From Burkholderiales bacterium (GTDB taxonomy: Bacteria; Pseudomonadota; Gammaproteobacteria; Burkholderiales; Usitatibacteraceae), in the NCBI GenBank assembly GCA_025350945.1, contig JANXWW010000146.1, positions 1 to 21,955 of the forward strand: a DNA stretch of 21,955 nt, written 5' to 3'. The notes under the pieces are model-generated. The model did not search any database. It was not told the origin of the DNA and saw nothing but the letters and a program-made list of their open reading frames with translations. Of the stretch, positions 21,146-21,955 are shown one piece after another. Each line of letters opens with the position of its first letter. The first letter of the stretch is position 1. Both the position numbers and the translations under genes were made by a program.

Positions 21146-21955
21146 ATGAAAGTATCGGCAAATTGGCTAAAACAACTCGTTGACTTCAAAGGCTCCATCG
21201 ACGAGCTCTCGCATACGCTGACCATGGCAGGCTTGGAAGTTGAAGAGGTGTCGCCGGTCGCGCCGCCCTACGACAAAATTGTGGTGGCTGAAGTCAAAAC
21301 TGTAAATCCGCATCCGAATGCCGATAAATTGCGCGTGACCGAAGTGGATGTCGGCGCGGATAGTTTGCTGCAAATTGTCTGCGGCGCGCCGAACGTCGCG
21401 GTGGGCATGCGTGTGCCTTGTGCGCTGGTTGGTGCCAAATTGCCTGGGATCGACATCAAGGAAGCCAAATTGCGCGGCGTGGATTCAAACGGCATGCTGT
21501 GTTCCGCGCGCGAGCTTGGGCTGTCAGAAGATCACGCTGGTCTGTTGGCATTGCCCGCTGATGCGCCGATTGGGCAAGACATTCGCGACTATCTTGATCT
21601 CAACGATGTCTACCTCACGTTGAAGCTCACACCTAATCGTGGCGATTGCTTGTCAATGGTTGGCATTGCGCGTGATCTTGCCGCAGTGACGGGTGCCAAG
21701 CTGAACGTGCCCGTTATTGAGAGTGTTGCAGCGACTTCCACTGAGGCTCGTGCCATCAAGATATCGGCACCGAAGGCATGCGGTCAATACTTGGGCCGCG
21801 TCATCAAAAACATTAACACCCAAGCACCTACGCCCGATTGGATGAAGCGCAGACTGGAGCGCTCAGGATTTCGTTCGATTTCGCCGCTAGTGGATATTAC
21901 CAACTACCTCACGCTTGAGCGTGGTCGGCCAATGCACGCATTCGATCTGGATAAA
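21146..21955 (+). CDS. pheT: Phenylalanyl-tRNA synthetase beta subunit (5' part, cut by window edge)
   Basis: The first 270 residues of PheT are present; the full protein is usually about 790-800 residues. It begins MKVSANWLKQLVDF. The N-terminal tRNA-binding (EMAP/OB) domain is at about 40-150, with NPHPNADKLRVTEVDVG, IVCGAPNV, LRGVDSNGMLCSARELGLSED and then LTPNRGDCLSMVGIARDLAA. The B3/4 editing domain has started (residues about 215 onward, ISPLVDITNYLTLERGRPMHAFD). The frame is open at the last base. An AGG about 4 nt upstream of the ATG is a weak site, consistent with coupling to pheS 12 bp away. Confidence 0.97.
   Translation, partial: MKVSANWLKQLVDFKGSIDELSHTLTMAGLEVEEVSPVAPPYDKIVVAEVKTVNPHPNADKLRVTEVDVGADSLLQIVCGAPNVAVGMRVPCALVGAKLPGIDIKEAKLRGVDSNGMLCSARELGLSEDHAGLLALPADAPIGQDIRDYLDLNDVYLTLKLTPNRGDCLSMVGIARDLAAVTGAKLNVPVIESVAATSTEARAIKISAPKACGQYLGRVIKNINTQAPTPDWMKRRLERSGFRSISPLVDITNYLTLERGRPMHAFDLDK

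Noticed and set aside
1..21955. CRISPR arrays, tRNA or rRNA genes, intact transposases, phage genes
   Set aside because: I looked for regular short repeats, tRNA-like arms and transposase or integrase motifs and saw none.

Overview
The right third of the window is the conserved block thrS-infC-rpmI-rplT-pheS-pheT (16778 to the right edge, all + strand). The sequence character of ThrRS, IF3 and PheS, the moderate G+C and the TonB-dependent outer-membrane receptor point to a Gram-negative proteobacterium, most likely a betaproteobacterium. That placement is inferred from remembered protein character, not from a search.

Layout. (1) 1-2530 is eroded DNA. It holds a hypothetical gene broken by two frameshifts (75-1031, -), a hairpin-like element with long terminal inverted repeats and TA at both ends (1250-1426), a small hypothetical gene (1423-1908, -), and the last ~66 codons of a lost TonB-dependent receptor (2236-2433, +). 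(2) 2531-5374 is a minus-strand operon: GntR/HutC-type regulator, SAM methyltransferase, small coiled-coil-like protein, beta-rich hypothetical protein. (3) 5415-12095 is a divergent, tightly coupled plus-strand operon: two MmgE/PrpD-family proteins, a PaaK-like CoA ligase, an amidase-signature hydrolase and an MFS carrier. (4) 12121-13834 is a secreted VOC protein (-) divergent from an exported DUF1838 protein (+). (5) 14050-16560 is an intact TonB-dependent receptor. (6) 16561-16777 is a structured thrS leader, followed by the housekeeping block.

How parts 2-5 fit together. A near-identical palindrome with core TTTGTCCGGACAAA (one variant base in each of two copies) lies at the gntR/prpD divergent promoter, in the VOC/DUF1838 divergent promoter, and at the expected transcription start of the receptor gene. 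I infer one GntR-controlled regulon. In this model a scarce organic substrate crosses the outer membrane through the receptor, is handled by exported DUF1838 and VOC proteins, is moved by the MFS carrier, and is processed in the cytoplasm by amidase, CoA ligase and the PrpD pair. The substrate cannot be read from the sequence, and I do not recognise this exact combination as a described pathway.

The second notable system is upstream of thrS. A short ORF with four consecutive threonine codons is followed by an intrinsic terminator, and one segment can pair either with the codon region or with the terminator's 5' arm. This is the architecture of classical ribosome-mediated attenuation. infC starts at a non-canonical ATC codon, in keeping with the known infC autoregulation by start-codon discrimination.
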